From positions 1-26,088 of the forward strand of contig CAUGVQ010000020.1 in assembly GCA_959602875.1 (NCBI GenBank): DNA of 26,088 nt, written 5' to 3'. The stretch's first letter is position 1. Every line of letters starts with the position of its first letter. The DNA comes from an uncultured Collinsella sp. Lineage in GTDB: Bacteria > Actinomycetota > Coriobacteriia > Coriobacteriales > Coriobacteriaceae. The notes beneath the pieces were generated by a model. It ran no database searches. It had not been told where the DNA came from and saw only the letters and a list, made by a program, of their open reading frames with translations. Of the stretch, positions 1 through 7,023 are shown one piece after another. Both the position numbers and the translations under genes were made by a program.

Positions 1-640
1 AGGAGTAGGCGGCCTTGACCATGCCCGGGCCACCGGTGGCGAGGATGATGTCGACATCGCTCATGAGCTTGTTGGTGAGCTCGAGGGAAGGCTGGTCGAT
101 CCAGCCGATGATGCCCTCGGGGGCGCCGGCCTTGACGGCGGCGTCGAGCACGACCTTAGCGGCGGCGATGGTGCACTTGGCCGCTGCGGGGTGCGGGGAG
201 ATGATGATAGCGTTGCGGGTCTTCAGGCAGATGAGGCACTTGAAGATCGCGGTCGAGGTGGGGTTGGTGGTCGGGATGACCGCGCCCACGATGCCGATGG
301 GCTCGGCAACCTTGGTGATGCCGTACGCATCGTCACGCTCGATGACACCGCAGGTCTTGGTGTTCTTGTAAGCGTTGTAGATGTACTCGGCGGCGTAGTG
401 GTTCTTGATGACCTTGTCCTCGACGATGCCGCGGCCGGTGTCCTCGACCGCGAGCTTGGCCAGCGGGATGCGCTGCTTGTTGGCAGCCATGGCGGCCTCG
501 TAGAAGATCTTGTCGACCTGCTCCTGCGTGTAGGTGGCGAAGACCTTTTGGGCCTCGCGCATGTGCGCGAGCTTTGCCTCGAGGGCATCAACAGAGTCGA
601 TGACCTCCGGTGCGGCGGCTACCGCGTTTTTTTTCACCAT
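1..640 (-). CDS. adhE: Bifunctional aldehyde-alcohol dehydrogenase AdhE, N-terminal part (cut by window edge)
   Basis: About 213 residues are visible, the start of the acetaldehyde-dehydrogenase half of AdhE, which reduces acetyl-CoA to acetaldehyde and then ethanol with NADH. Recognisable family segments are the early helix with YTQEQVDKI, the AVEDTGRG region near residue 65, the EPIGIVGAVIPTTNPTSTAI cofactor-site stretch near residue 115 and the ATGGPGMVKAAYS stretch at the cut end. The start is ATG at 640-638 with an AGGAGAGA ribosome binding site 4 bases upstream. Full-length AdhE is about 870 residues, so three quarters lie beyond base 1. A monofunctional CoA-acylating acetaldehyde dehydrogenase cannot be excluded because the alcohol-dehydrogenase half is not in view. 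It is divergent from moeA. Confidence 0.93.
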   Translation of the reverse strand, partial: MVKKNAVAAAPEVIDSVDALEAKLAHMREAQKVFATYTQEQVDKIFYEAAMAANKQRIPLAKLAVEDTGRGIVEDKVIKNHYAAEYIYNAYKNTKTCGVIERDDAYGITKVAEPIGIVGAVIPTTNPTSTAIFKCLICLKTRNAIIISPHPAAAKCTIAAAKVVLDAAVKAGAPEGIIGWIDQPSLELTNKLMSDVDIILATGGPGMVKAAYS

Positions 641-680
641 GTGTCTCTCCTGTCGACTGGTGACTTACCCTACAGCTCAG

Positions 681-686
681 ATTTTA
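681..686 (-). promoter_or_regulatory. Candidate -10 box of adhE
   Basis: On the minus strand this reads TAAAAT, placing a transcription start near 674 and a leader of about 34 bases before the adhE ATG. No good -35 is seen at 17 bases. The region where one would lie is occupied by the tandem repeat at 698-733, which suggests activator-dependent or repressed initiation. This is inference from spacing only. Confidence 0.4.
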
Positions 687-697
687 GCAAGTATGTG

Positions 698-733
698 TTC
701 GGTAAACGGCTGATTTCCGGTAAACGGCAGATT
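698..733. repeat. Tandem 18-bp direct repeat upstream of adhE
   Basis: Two abutting copies (698-715 and 716-733) share TCGGTAAACGGCAGATT-like sequence with 16 of 18 positions identical. They lie about 24 to 59 bases upstream of the inferred adhE start of transcription, where a regulator would contact the polymerase. The motif does not match the Rex palindrome that often controls adhE in Gram-positive bacteria. Confidence 0.6.
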
Positions 734-841
734 AAAACGTTTCATTTATTTGGAACGCTTCAATTGTCGAGAGAAGATGAGTTTCACGTCTGTTTATAGT
801 TATGCGAGAATAAAGAAACCGTGTGTATCGAGGAGGTTCTG

Positions 842-2104
842 ATGGCAGAGCAGATGATTTCCGTTGAGGAGGCGCGCGCCATCGTGCTCGCGCACATTAC
901 GCCGACCGACGCCATTGAGGTCGAGACGTGGCGCGCGGTGGGGCTGCCGCTTGCAGAGGACATTACGACCGATATCGACCTTTCTCCTTTTGCTAACAGC
1001 GCCATGGACGGCTACGCCGTACACAGCGAGGACCTGGCTGCCGCCACGTCTGACGCGCCCGTCATCCTTGATGTTGTGGGGCATGAGGCGGCGGGCCATG
1101 TGTTTGATGGCGTGGTGCAAGCCGGTCAGGCCGTGCGCATTATGACGGGTGCGCCTGTGCCCGAGGGGCTTGACGCCGTTGTGAAGTATGAGATCGTCGA
1201 CGTGTTGGATGGCGACGGTAACGAGGGCTCGCGCATCGCATTCACGCGTCCCGCCAAGGTGGGGGAGAACATTCGCGAGGCCGGTCTCGAGGCGCGTGCG
1301 GGCGAGCGCGTTCTCGCTGCGGGCGAGGTGCTAACTTCCGCAGGTGCGGGGCTCGCCGCGTCCGCCGGCCACGAGAAGGTTGCTGTGCGCCGCGCCCCTG
1401 TGGTGGGCGTGCTCTCCGTCGGCACCGAGCTCGTTGGGGTGACGGATATTCCCGCGCGCGGTCAGATCCGCGACGCCAACGCGACGGCCCTGCTCGCCGC
1501 AGCTCTCGAGGCGGGTGCCGAGCCCCGATTCTTCGGCATCGCCCGCGACGACGAGGCGGCAATCGCCGCGAGCGTCCACGAGATGGTCGCGTCGTGCGAT
1601 TTCGTTATCACAAGCGGCGGGGCGTCCGCGGGAGACTACGACTATATTGAGGCGCTCGTGCGCCGCGAGGGCGAGGTGCTCTTCGACCGCATCTCTATGC
1701 GCCCGGGCAAGGCCATCACCTTCGGCATCCTGGGTGGGAAGCCGTTTCTTGGACTCTCAGGGAATCCGGCGGCAGCGTGCGTTGGCTTTGAGATGCTCGC
1801 CCGCCCTGCCATCCGCTCGATGCGTGGCCACATCGCGCTCGACCGCCCCGTTCAGAGCGCGCGCGTGGACGCGCCCGTTAAGAAGCGCCAGGCACGGCGC
1901 TTCTACGACCGTGCGCGCGTGGTGCGCGAACCTAAGACTGGCGCGCTCGCCGTCGACCACTCCTTCTCGCAGAACTCTGCTCTTTTGGGGACGCTCCATC
2001 GCTCGAATTGTTTGCTCGTCGTTCCCGAGGGCATGCAGGGTCTTGAGCCCGGCGACATGGCGGACGTGGTGCGCATCGACCTTCCGGAAGGGGTTGAGCT
2101 CTAG
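842..2104 (+). CDS. moeA: Molybdopterin molybdenumtransferase MoeA
   Basis: MoeA inserts molybdenum into adenylated molybdopterin in the cytoplasm, the last step of molybdenum cofactor assembly. The 420-residue protein has the hallmark NSAMDGYAV near residue 52, the MTGAPVPEG segment near residue 100, VLSVGTELV near residue 190 opening the MoCF-binding domain, SGGASAGDYDY near residue 260 and LSGNPAA near residue 307, followed by the C-terminal beta-barrel domain. Length and domain order are normal for the family. ATG at 842 is chosen over an in-frame GTG at 821 because an AGGAGGTT ribosome binding site lies just ahead of it. It starts a tight pair with the mog-like gene, whose ATG follows the stop after 2 bases. 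Confidence 0.95.
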   Translation: MAEQMISVEEARAIVLAHITPTDAIEVETWRAVGLPLAEDITTDIDLSPFANSAMDGYAVHSEDLAAATSDAPVILDVVGHEAAGHVFDGVVQAGQAVRIMTGAPVPEGLDAVVKYEIVDVLDGDGNEGSRIAFTRPAKVGENIREAGLEARAGERVLAAGEVLTSAGAGLAASAGHEKVAVRRAPVVGVLSVGTELVGVTDIPARGQIRDANATALLAAALEAGAEPRFFGIARDDEAAIAASVHEMVASCDFVITSGGASAGDYDYIEALVRREGEVLFDRISMRPGKAITFGILGGKPFLGLSGNPAAACVGFEMLARPAIRSMRGHIALDRPVQSARVDAPVKKRQARRFYDRARVVREPKTGALAVDHSFSQNSALLGTLHRSNCLLVVPEGMQGLEPGDMADVVRIDLPEGVEL

Positions 2105-2106
2105 GT

Positions 2107-2580
2107 ATGGATATCAGGATCGCCATCATCACCTGCTCGGACACGCGCGACCTCGCTGCCGATGAGGCGGGGGCTGCCCTCGAGTCGCTTATCGCGGAGG
2201 CCGGCTGGACCTGCGCCTGCCATACCGTGGTCCGCGACGACGAGGATGAGATCTCGCGCGCCATTGTGGATGCAACCGACGTTGCCGCCGCAGACATCGT
2301 CATCACATGCGGCGGGACGGGCTTGTCGTTGCGCGACGTCACGCCCGAGGCGACCGCGCGAGTCTGCGAGCGCGACGTGCCCGGTATCGCCGAGGCCATG
2401 CGCGCCTACTCCATGACCAAGACGCGCCGTGCCATGCTTTCTCGCGCTCGCTGCATGCAGCGCGGGCGTGCCCTTGTGGTGAACTTCCCCGGGTCGACCA
2501 AGGCGGCGCGCGAGAGCTGGGAGGGCATTGCCGATCAGTTTGAGCACGCCGTCAAGATGAGCGCCGGAGGCGGTCATTAG
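2107..2580 (+). CDS. MogA/MoaB-type molybdopterin adenylyltransferase
   Basis: The 157-residue protein is a single MoCF-binding domain. Family signatures are IAIITCSDTR at the N-terminus, the TCGGTGLSLRDVTPEAT loop near residues 67-83 that holds molybdopterin, and NFPGSTKAARESW near residue 127. Such proteins adenylate molybdopterin so that MoeA can load the metal. It is translated directly after moeA (2-base gap), so the two activities are made together. MoaB and MogA are close paralogues and I cannot separate them by eye, so no symbol is given. Start ATG 2107 fits the family N-terminus. Confidence 0.92.
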   Translation: MDIRIAIITCSDTRDLAADEAGAALESLIAEAGWTCACHTVVRDDEDEISRAIVDATDVAAADIVITCGGTGLSLRDVTPEATARVCERDVPGIAEAMRAYSMTKTRRAMLSRARCMQRGRALVVNFPGSTKAARESWEGIADQFEHAVKMSAGGGH

Positions 2581-2647
2581 GGGGCTGCCCACCAACTTGA
2601 GGTAGTTTTTGCTGCGCTCTGCTATCTGGGAAAACTCAATGTTTCCT

Positions 2648-2710
2648 GAGGTAGAAGCCGGTTTTGCCGGTGAGGCAAAAACCCGCGATGTAAGTGGGCT
2701 TCTGTTCCTC
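2648..2710. other. Structured hairpin region between mog-like gene and modA
   Basis: Nested pairing is visible. GAGG (2648-2651) pairs with CCTC (2707-2710), AGAAGCC (2653-2659) with GGCTTCT (2697-2703), and an inner hairpin pairs TTTTGCC (2662-2668) with GGCAAAA (2674-2680) around loop GGTGA. The inferred modA -10 lies downstream at 2744, so the structure would belong to the end of the moeA transcript (terminator or stabiliser) or to a read-through leader of modA. It does not resemble the molybdenum-cofactor riboswitch as I know it. Confidence 0.5.
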
Positions 2711-2726
2711 TAAACTTGCGCTTCTC

Positions 2727-2750
2727 TATTATTCTCAAATGAGTATAATA
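2727..2750. promoter_or_regulatory. Operator-like palindrome overlapping the modA -10 box
   Basis: A 24-bp dyad has arms TATTATTCTCA and TGAGTATAATA, 10 of 11 positions complementary around a central AA. The right arm contains TATAAT (2744-2749), a good -10 that would give a 40-base leader for modA. A protein bound here would block polymerase. By position it is a candidate site for a molybdate-responsive repressor of ModE type, though the sequence is not the E. coli ModE consensus. Confidence 0.55.
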
Positions 2751-2797
2751 ATGAGCAGGTTAGATATGCTCTGTTGAGCACGGGGAAAGGGGCATCC

Positions 2798-3667
2798 ATG
2801 AAAGACATGCTTATTTCGCGTCGTAGCATCGCTGGTTTTGGCGTGGCCGCTGCTGCTGCGGCGCTCGCCGGCTGTGGCAATACCGCTGCGGAGGGCAGCG
2901 CGCCTGCGACGGGATCTGCATCCGCTGAGCCATCTGCCAGCGCCGTCCAGCTTCAGGTCTTCGCCGCCAACTCACTTGAGAAGGCAATGCCCGAGGTCGA
3001 GGCGCTCTATACGGAGCAGACCGGCGTGACCTTTGCGGACACCCAGTACAAGGGCTCGGGCGATCTGGTCGAGCAGATGCGCGGCGGCGCCCCCGTCGAC
3101 ATCCTCATTACCGCTTCGGCGGGCACCATGGACGATGCCGAGGAGGCGGGGCTCGTCGATGCGGATACGCGTGAGGACATGTTCGTGAACGACCTCGTCA
3201 TCGTGCGCGCGGAGGGGTCGGATATCGAGATTTCCTCGCTCGAGGACGTTGCCTCCGTCGGCGGTAACATCGCAATCGGCGAGCCCGGCGCGGTGCCGGC
3301 GGGCAAGTACGCCAACCAGGCGCTCGCGAGCGTGGGCCTCTACACCGAGGACGAGGGCGAGGGCGGCGAGTACGACGCCTCCATCGCCGATAAGGTGGTC
3401 CAGGCGGACAAGGTCGGCACGGCTGCACAGTACGTCTCGACCGGTGACTGTGCCATTGGGTTCGTCTACACCTCGGACGTATACCGCTATGACGGCATCG
3501 AGGTCGCCTATACGTGCCCTGCCGAGAGCCACAAGGCAATCGTCTACCCGGGCGCGGTGGCGACAAGCTCCGAGAACGCCGACGCCGCAGCTGACTTCCT
3601 GACGTTTTGCATGGATAACGAGGACGCGCTTGCCATCTGGGCCGAGTACGGCTTCGAGCTCGCCTAG
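2798..3667 (+). CDS. modA: Molybdate ABC transporter substrate-binding lipoprotein ModA
   Basis: This is the extracellular molybdate (or tungstate) receptor of the importer, 289 residues. The signal peptide has a twin-arginine-like SRRSIAGFG at residues 7-15 and a lipobox LAGC with the lipidated Cys at residue 26, so it is probably a Tat-exported, membrane-anchored lipoprotein. The mature part opens with VFAANSLEKAMPE, the family's oxyanion-binding start (normally AASSL), followed by YKGSGDLVEQMRGGAPVDILITAS near residue 85 and GEPGAVPAGKYA near residue 160. ATG 2798 is preferred to an upstream TTG at 2774 because GGGGAAAGGGG precedes it and the signal peptide starts there. modB follows after 53 bases. 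Confidence 0.94.
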   Translation: MKDMLISRRSIAGFGVAAAAAALAGCGNTAAEGSAPATGSASAEPSASAVQLQVFAANSLEKAMPEVEALYTEQTGVTFADTQYKGSGDLVEQMRGGAPVDILITASAGTMDDAEEAGLVDADTREDMFVNDLVIVRAEGSDIEISSLEDVASVGGNIAIGEPGAVPAGKYANQALASVGLYTEDEGEGGEYDASIADKVVQADKVGTAAQYVSTGDCAIGFVYTSDVYRYDGIEVAYTCPAESHKAIVYPGAVATSSENADAAADFLTFCMDNEDALAIWAEYGFELA

Positions 3668-3680
3668 CGCGTCTTGCCCA

Positions 3681-3703
3681 GCCGGGGCACACGCCCCAAC
3701 GGC
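3681..3703. other. GC hairpin between modA and modB
   Basis: GGGGC and GCCCC pair around an ACAC loop, flanked by GCC and GGC that can extend the stem across a bulge. There is no T-run, so it is not a standard terminator. It could stabilise the modA 3' end, attenuate read-through into modB, or both. Confidence 0.45.
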
Positions 3704-3708
3704 TCAGG

Positions 3709-3714
3709 TATACT
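3709..3714 (+). promoter_or_regulatory. -10 box placing modB transcription start on its ATG
   Basis: TATACT is followed by six bases and then the modB ATG at 3721. With usual spacing, transcription would begin at or beside the A of the ATG, giving a leaderless mRNA. No ribosome binding site precedes the ATG, which agrees. No convincing -35 is seen at 17 bases (TTGCCC at 3674 is too far). Confidence 0.45.
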
Positions 3715-3720
3715 CGTCGC

Positions 3721-5331
3721 ATGATGAATGCTCACCGACATAGCATGTTCCCCCCTGGCCGCTCCGCACGTTACGTGTGGGGCGGCTACGGCCTGCTTGC
3801 CCCGCGGGAGGTTGGCGCTCGAGGGGCTGCTCGCATTCCGCTCGTTCTTTTTGTTATGACGGCCCTCGTTATTGGCTTTGTTTGGTGCGCGGCGCCTGCC
3901 GCCGCCTGGGCGGACTCCAAGGACGATCGCGCGGAGCAAAACGCGCTCGCCGACGCAGATGCCGGTTTTGGCCTTACAAACTTCACGCGCTACCAGGTGG
4001 GCAACAGCCGTCCGGTAGAGGGGGAGGATATTGGGTATCGCTATCCTCTTGACGATGATGCCGATGTGGTGATTGCGGTGACCGCGGAGGGGGAAGCGCT
4101 CGTTTTCGTGGACGAGGAGGTGAGCGCCGAGGCGGGCTTTGCTGCGGAGGGCGCAGACGACGCCGATGCCTTCCGTGCGCTTGCCGAGGAGCTCGACGAG
4201 CGCGTCGCAAAAGGCGGAGAGACCCTTGCGGACAACCCCAGCCGCGGATGGACGATCTCCACGGCATTAGAGGCAATCGTCGGTCCTTATCGCGTGCGAG
4301 TGGGCGTCGCGGCGGGCGGCAGGCGCTATGTCTCGGTAGTCCCCGCCGAGATGCCGGCGGGAAGTGCACCCGCGGCCGCTGCGGAGCAGCAAGGGCTCGA
4401 CCTTTCCGAGGCGCTCAGTTGGGTGGATACCGCCAGTCTTGTGCCGGCATCTGCTGTTGTCGGCACTACGGAGTCGACGCTTGGCGAGCAGGCGGCAAAC
4501 TTCTTCTCTGAGCTCGACATGCGTCCGTTTTGGGTGTCGCTCAAGACCAGCGCGGTCGCGCTCGTCATCACCTTTGTCTTGGGGCTTTTCGCCGCCTGGA
4601 AAACGATGGGCACCTCAAGCCGCCTCAAGGGCGTGCTCGATTCCGTCTTCACCATCCCCATGGTGCTGCCGCCCACGGTATGCGGCTTTCTTTTGCTGCT
4701 CATCTTTGGTAACGCCACGCCGCTCGGTCGCTGTCTCATCGCGCATGGGGTGTCCCTCGTCTTCACGTGGGAGGCGGCCGTCATCGCTGCGGTGGTGGTG
4801 AGCTTCCCGCTCATGTACCGCACGGCGCTCGGCGCCTTCGAGTCGCTCGACGCCTCGATGCTCGATGCGGCGCGTACGCTCGGTTGGTCTGAGGTGCGCA
4901 TCTTTCGTCGCCTCATGTTGCCTCTCGCTTGGCCGTCGATCGCAGCGGGCACGGTGCTCGCCTTTGCGCGCGCGATGGGCGAGTTCGGCTGCACGCTCTT
5001 TTTTGCGGGCAACTACGCGGGCGTGACGCAGACGATTCCCATCGCCATCTACTTCGAATGGATGAGCGGAAACACCGACGTGGCGCTCTTCTGGGTTGTC
5101 GTAGTGATTCTCTTCAGTTTTGTGGTGGTGCTCTTCATCAACCTCTATACGGCGCGGAGCCTCCGTTACCGCGAGCGTGGCGGTACCGCCCGTCGCGCCC
5201 GCTCCGTGCGGCACGATAACGTGGCGAGTGCCGAGGAGCCCGCGGGTGACGTCCTGCGTATCGACCGCGCGGCGCTCCGCTCGCTCATCAAAGACGCCGC
5301 TGCAGCCTCGCCGCGGGAAGGGGGCAGGTAG
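3721..5331 (+). CDS. modB: Molybdate ABC transporter permease ModB with large N-terminal extracytoplasmic domain
   Basis: The C-terminal half (from about residue 270) is a normal ModB permease. It has several hydrophobic segments, VFTIPMVLPPTVCGF near residue 310, and the EAA loop DAARTLGW to LPLAWPSIAAG (about 382-405), followed by ARAMGEFG, which docks on ModC. Ahead of it are about 270 extra residues: a hydrophobic stretch at about 38-62 (signal anchor) and a soluble acidic region of about 190 residues predicted outside the membrane. Ordinary ModB is about 220-280 residues. The soluble part has VVIAVTAEGEALVFVDEE and RVRVGVAAGGRRYVSVVP, which look like sensor-domain beta strands, but I do not recognise the fold. 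It may bind or sense substrate. The C-terminal 50 residues form a charged cytoplasmic tail. Its TAG is followed directly by the modC ATG. Confidence 0.9.
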   Translation: MMNAHRHSMFPPGRSARYVWGGYGLLAPREVGARGAARIPLVLFVMTALVIGFVWCAAPAAAWADSKDDRAEQNALADADAGFGLTNFTRYQVGNSRPVEGEDIGYRYPLDDDADVVIAVTAEGEALVFVDEEVSAEAGFAAEGADDADAFRALAEELDERVAKGGETLADNPSRGWTISTALEAIVGPYRVRVGVAAGGRRYVSVVPAEMPAGSAPAAAAEQQGLDLSEALSWVDTASLVPASAVVGTTESTLGEQAANFFSELDMRPFWVSLKTSAVALVITFVLGLFAAWKTMGTSSRLKGVLDSVFTIPMVLPPTVCGFLLLLIFGNATPLGRCLIAHGVSLVFTWEAAVIAAVVVSFPLMYRTALGAFESLDASMLDAARTLGWSEVRIFRRLMLPLAWPSIAAGTVLAFARAMGEFGCTLFFAGNYAGVTQTIPIAIYFEWMSGNTDVALFWVVVVILFSFVVVLFINLYTARSLRYRERGGTARRARSVRHDNVASAEEPAGDVLRIDRAALRSLIKDAAAASPREGGR

Positions 5332-6402
5332 ATGTCGCTCTCCCTTGCCATCAAGAAGGCCTACCCCGGGTTTACCCTCGATATCGAGCTCGAGGCGGGC
5401 GAGGAGCGTGTGGCGCTGCTTGGCGCCTCCGGTTGCGGCAAGAGTTGCACCTTGCGCTGCATCGCCGGCGTCGAAACGCCCGACGAGGGGCGCATCGTCG
5501 TCAACGGCGTTACGTTCTTCGACTCCAAAGCGCGCATCAACCTGACGCCCCAGCAGCGCAAATGCGCCCTGCTTTTTCAGAACTACCAGCTCTTTCCCAA
5601 CCTTACGGTGGGGGAGAACGTGCGCGCGGGGATGGATGCCGCCCTCGACGCCGCAGCGCAGGAGGGCCTCGCGCGGCGCTGCCTCGCCATCTTTGGTATG
5701 TCGACGTTTGCCGCCCGCTACCCGGCGAGTCTCTCGGGCGGCCAGCAACAGCGCGTAGCGCTTGCGCGCATGATCGCCGCGCACCCGGGCATCTACATGT
5801 TCGACGAGCCTATGAGCGCGCTTGATTCCTACCTCAAAAGCGCGCTTGAGCAGAATCTGCTCGACCTCTTCGACGCACTCGACGCTACCGTCCTTTACGT
5901 GAGCCACGACATCGACGAGGCATGCCGCCTCTGCGATCGTATCGTCGTCATGCATGGCGGGCGAGCGGTCGAGTCCGGCACCCCCGCCGAGCTCTTACGC
6001 GCACCCAAGACGCTTGCGGCGCTTCGCCTTACGGGCTGCAAGAACACGAGTCCGGCGCGCAAGGTGTCGGATACGGTGGTGGAGGCAATCGACTGGGGGA
6101 TGACCTTCGATGTGGGCGCCCCCGTGCCCGGCGACGTTGCCTATCTGGGTGTCCGCGCGTCCTACTTCCATCGCGACAACCGCGCCGCCCGCGGGCGCAA
6201 CAGCTACGACCTTACCGTTGCCCGCGTAAGCGACTCGCGCTTTGAGCGCTTGGTTCTGCTCGACCCGCCGCGCGCAGACTCCCCGAGCCGCCTGCAATGG
6301 AAGATCGACCTGAGGAGCGCCTCTGCAGACGAGCTGCCCGAGCGGGGCGACGTGCTGCGCATGCACTTCGACGCAAAACGCATCCATCTCGTTTCCCGGT
6401 AG
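5332..6402 (+). CDS. modC: Molybdate ABC transporter ATP-binding protein ModC
   Basis: The 356-residue ATPase energises the molybdate importer on the cytoplasmic face. Walker A GASGCGKS is at about residues 31-38, the Q-loop is FQNYQLFPNLTV, the ABC signature LSGGQQQR is near 134-141, Walker B IYMFDEP near 154-160, and the H-loop VSHDIDEA near 190. After about residue 230 follows a C-terminal extension ending GDVLRMHFDAKRIHLV, consistent with a TOBE-type molybdate-binding domain as in other ModC proteins. The start abuts the modB stop with no gap, with GAAGGGGG as ribosome binding site inside modB, so the two are translationally coupled. Confidence 0.94.
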   Translation: MSLSLAIKKAYPGFTLDIELEAGEERVALLGASGCGKSCTLRCIAGVETPDEGRIVVNGVTFFDSKARINLTPQQRKCALLFQNYQLFPNLTVGENVRAGMDAALDAAAQEGLARRCLAIFGMSTFAARYPASLSGGQQQRVALARMIAAHPGIYMFDEPMSALDSYLKSALEQNLLDLFDALDATVLYVSHDIDEACRLCDRIVVMHGGRAVESGTPAELLRAPKTLAALRLTGCKNTSPARKVSDTVVEAIDWGMTFDVGAPVPGDVAYLGVRASYFHRDNRAARGRNSYDLTVARVSDSRFERLVLLDPPRADSPSRLQWKIDLRSASADELPERGDVLRMHFDAKRIHLVSR

Positions 6403-6494
6403 GGGCCGCGGCGACGAGCGGCAGGTGATGTGCTAGGTTATCTGCATGCAAACCGAGCGGGCCGCCCCTGCGGCCCCCGTGAGAAGGAGAACCC

Positions 6495-6872
6495 ATGAGC
6501 AAGAAGGTCATCGCATCCAACAACGCACCCGCAGCGGTCGGGCCGTATTCGGCGGGTATCGACGCGGGCTCGACGGTTTTCCTTTCCGGCCAGCTCGGGC
6601 TTGACCCGGCGACGGGCGTGCTCGCCGAGGGCGTCGAGGCACAGGCGCGCCAGTCGCTCGCCAACATCGGGGCGCTTCTCGAGGCGGCGGGTCTTAGCTA
6701 TGCGGACGTTGTCAAGACGACCGTCCTTCTGGCGAATATCGATGACTTCGCCTGCGTGAACGAAGTTTATGCCGAGGTGTTCCCGGAGCCTTTCCCGGCG
6801 CGCAGCTGCTTTGCCGTGGCGGCTCTTCCCAAGGGCGCCCTCGTAGAGATCGAGGCCATCGCCGCGCGGTAA
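6495..6872 (+). CDS. ridA: RidA-family reactive imine/enamine deaminase
   Basis: The 125-residue protein matches RidA (YjgF/UK114) over its full length. RidA hydrolyses reactive 2-aminoacrylate and related imines made by PLP enzymes. It begins with ASNNAPAAVGPYSAGI, has FLSGQLGLDPATG near residue 28, and carries the substrate-binding Arg in PARSCFAVAALPKGA near residue 100 and the Glu in VEIEAIA near the C-terminus. Start ATG 6495 has GAGAAGGAGAA just ahead. It is 92 bases from modC with a GC-rich hairpin between, so it probably has its own expression. The stop at 6870-6872 is only a few bases before the hicA remnant. Confidence 0.93.
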   Translation: MSKKVIASNNAPAAVGPYSAGIDAGSTVFLSGQLGLDPATGVLAEGVEAQARQSLANIGALLEAAGLSYADVVKTTVLLANIDDFACVNEVYAEVFPEPFPARSCFAVAALPKGALVEIEAIAAR

Positions 6873-6879
6873 ATCCTGA

Positions 6880-7023
6880 GCGAAAAAGGGCTCGCATCGA
6901 AAGCTCGAAAGGCTCGGCAGGGTCGTGGTCATTCCTTACCATCGAAGAGAACTTGCCCGCGGCACGTGGGAGAGGCTTAAGCGAGATTTGGGATACCCGG
7001 GAAACGAAGGGAAATCGAGATGA
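6880..7023 (+). pseudogene. 5'-truncated HicA toxin remnant
   Basis: This frame encodes 47 residues containing KKGSHRKLERLGRVVVIPYH followed by RRELARGTWERLKRDLG. It aligns with the C-terminal two thirds of HicA, a double-stranded-RNA-binding-fold mRNA interferase of about 60 residues, including the conserved Gly-Ser-His carrying the catalytic His and the H-x-(n)-EL-x-x-GT motif. No start is possible: a TGA (6877-6879) sits directly before it in frame, and about 20 N-terminal residues expected in HicA are missing because the intact ridA end occupies that DNA. The TGA stop overlaps the hicB ATG as ATGA, the usual hicAB coupling. It is most likely a deletion remnant with no toxin activity. Confidence 0.72.

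Noticed and set aside
681..760. Rex operator before adhE
   Set aside because: No TTGTGAA-type dyad is present, although Rex commonly controls adhE elsewhere.
2648..2710. Molybdenum-cofactor riboswitch of the known class
   Set aside because: The layout and conserved bases I recall for that class are not seen, and the modA -10 lies downstream of the structure. Kept only as an unclassified structured region.
4615..5955. 446-codon minus-strand frame opposite modB/modC
   Set aside because: It is antisense to two clear transporter genes and its composition (His/Arg/Val/Ala rich) is the usual shadow of GC-rich coding DNA.
6925..7023. Translation of a short HicA from GTG 6925
   Set aside because: It would begin after the catalytic Gly-Ser-His and no ribosome binding site is present, so a functional toxin is unlikely.
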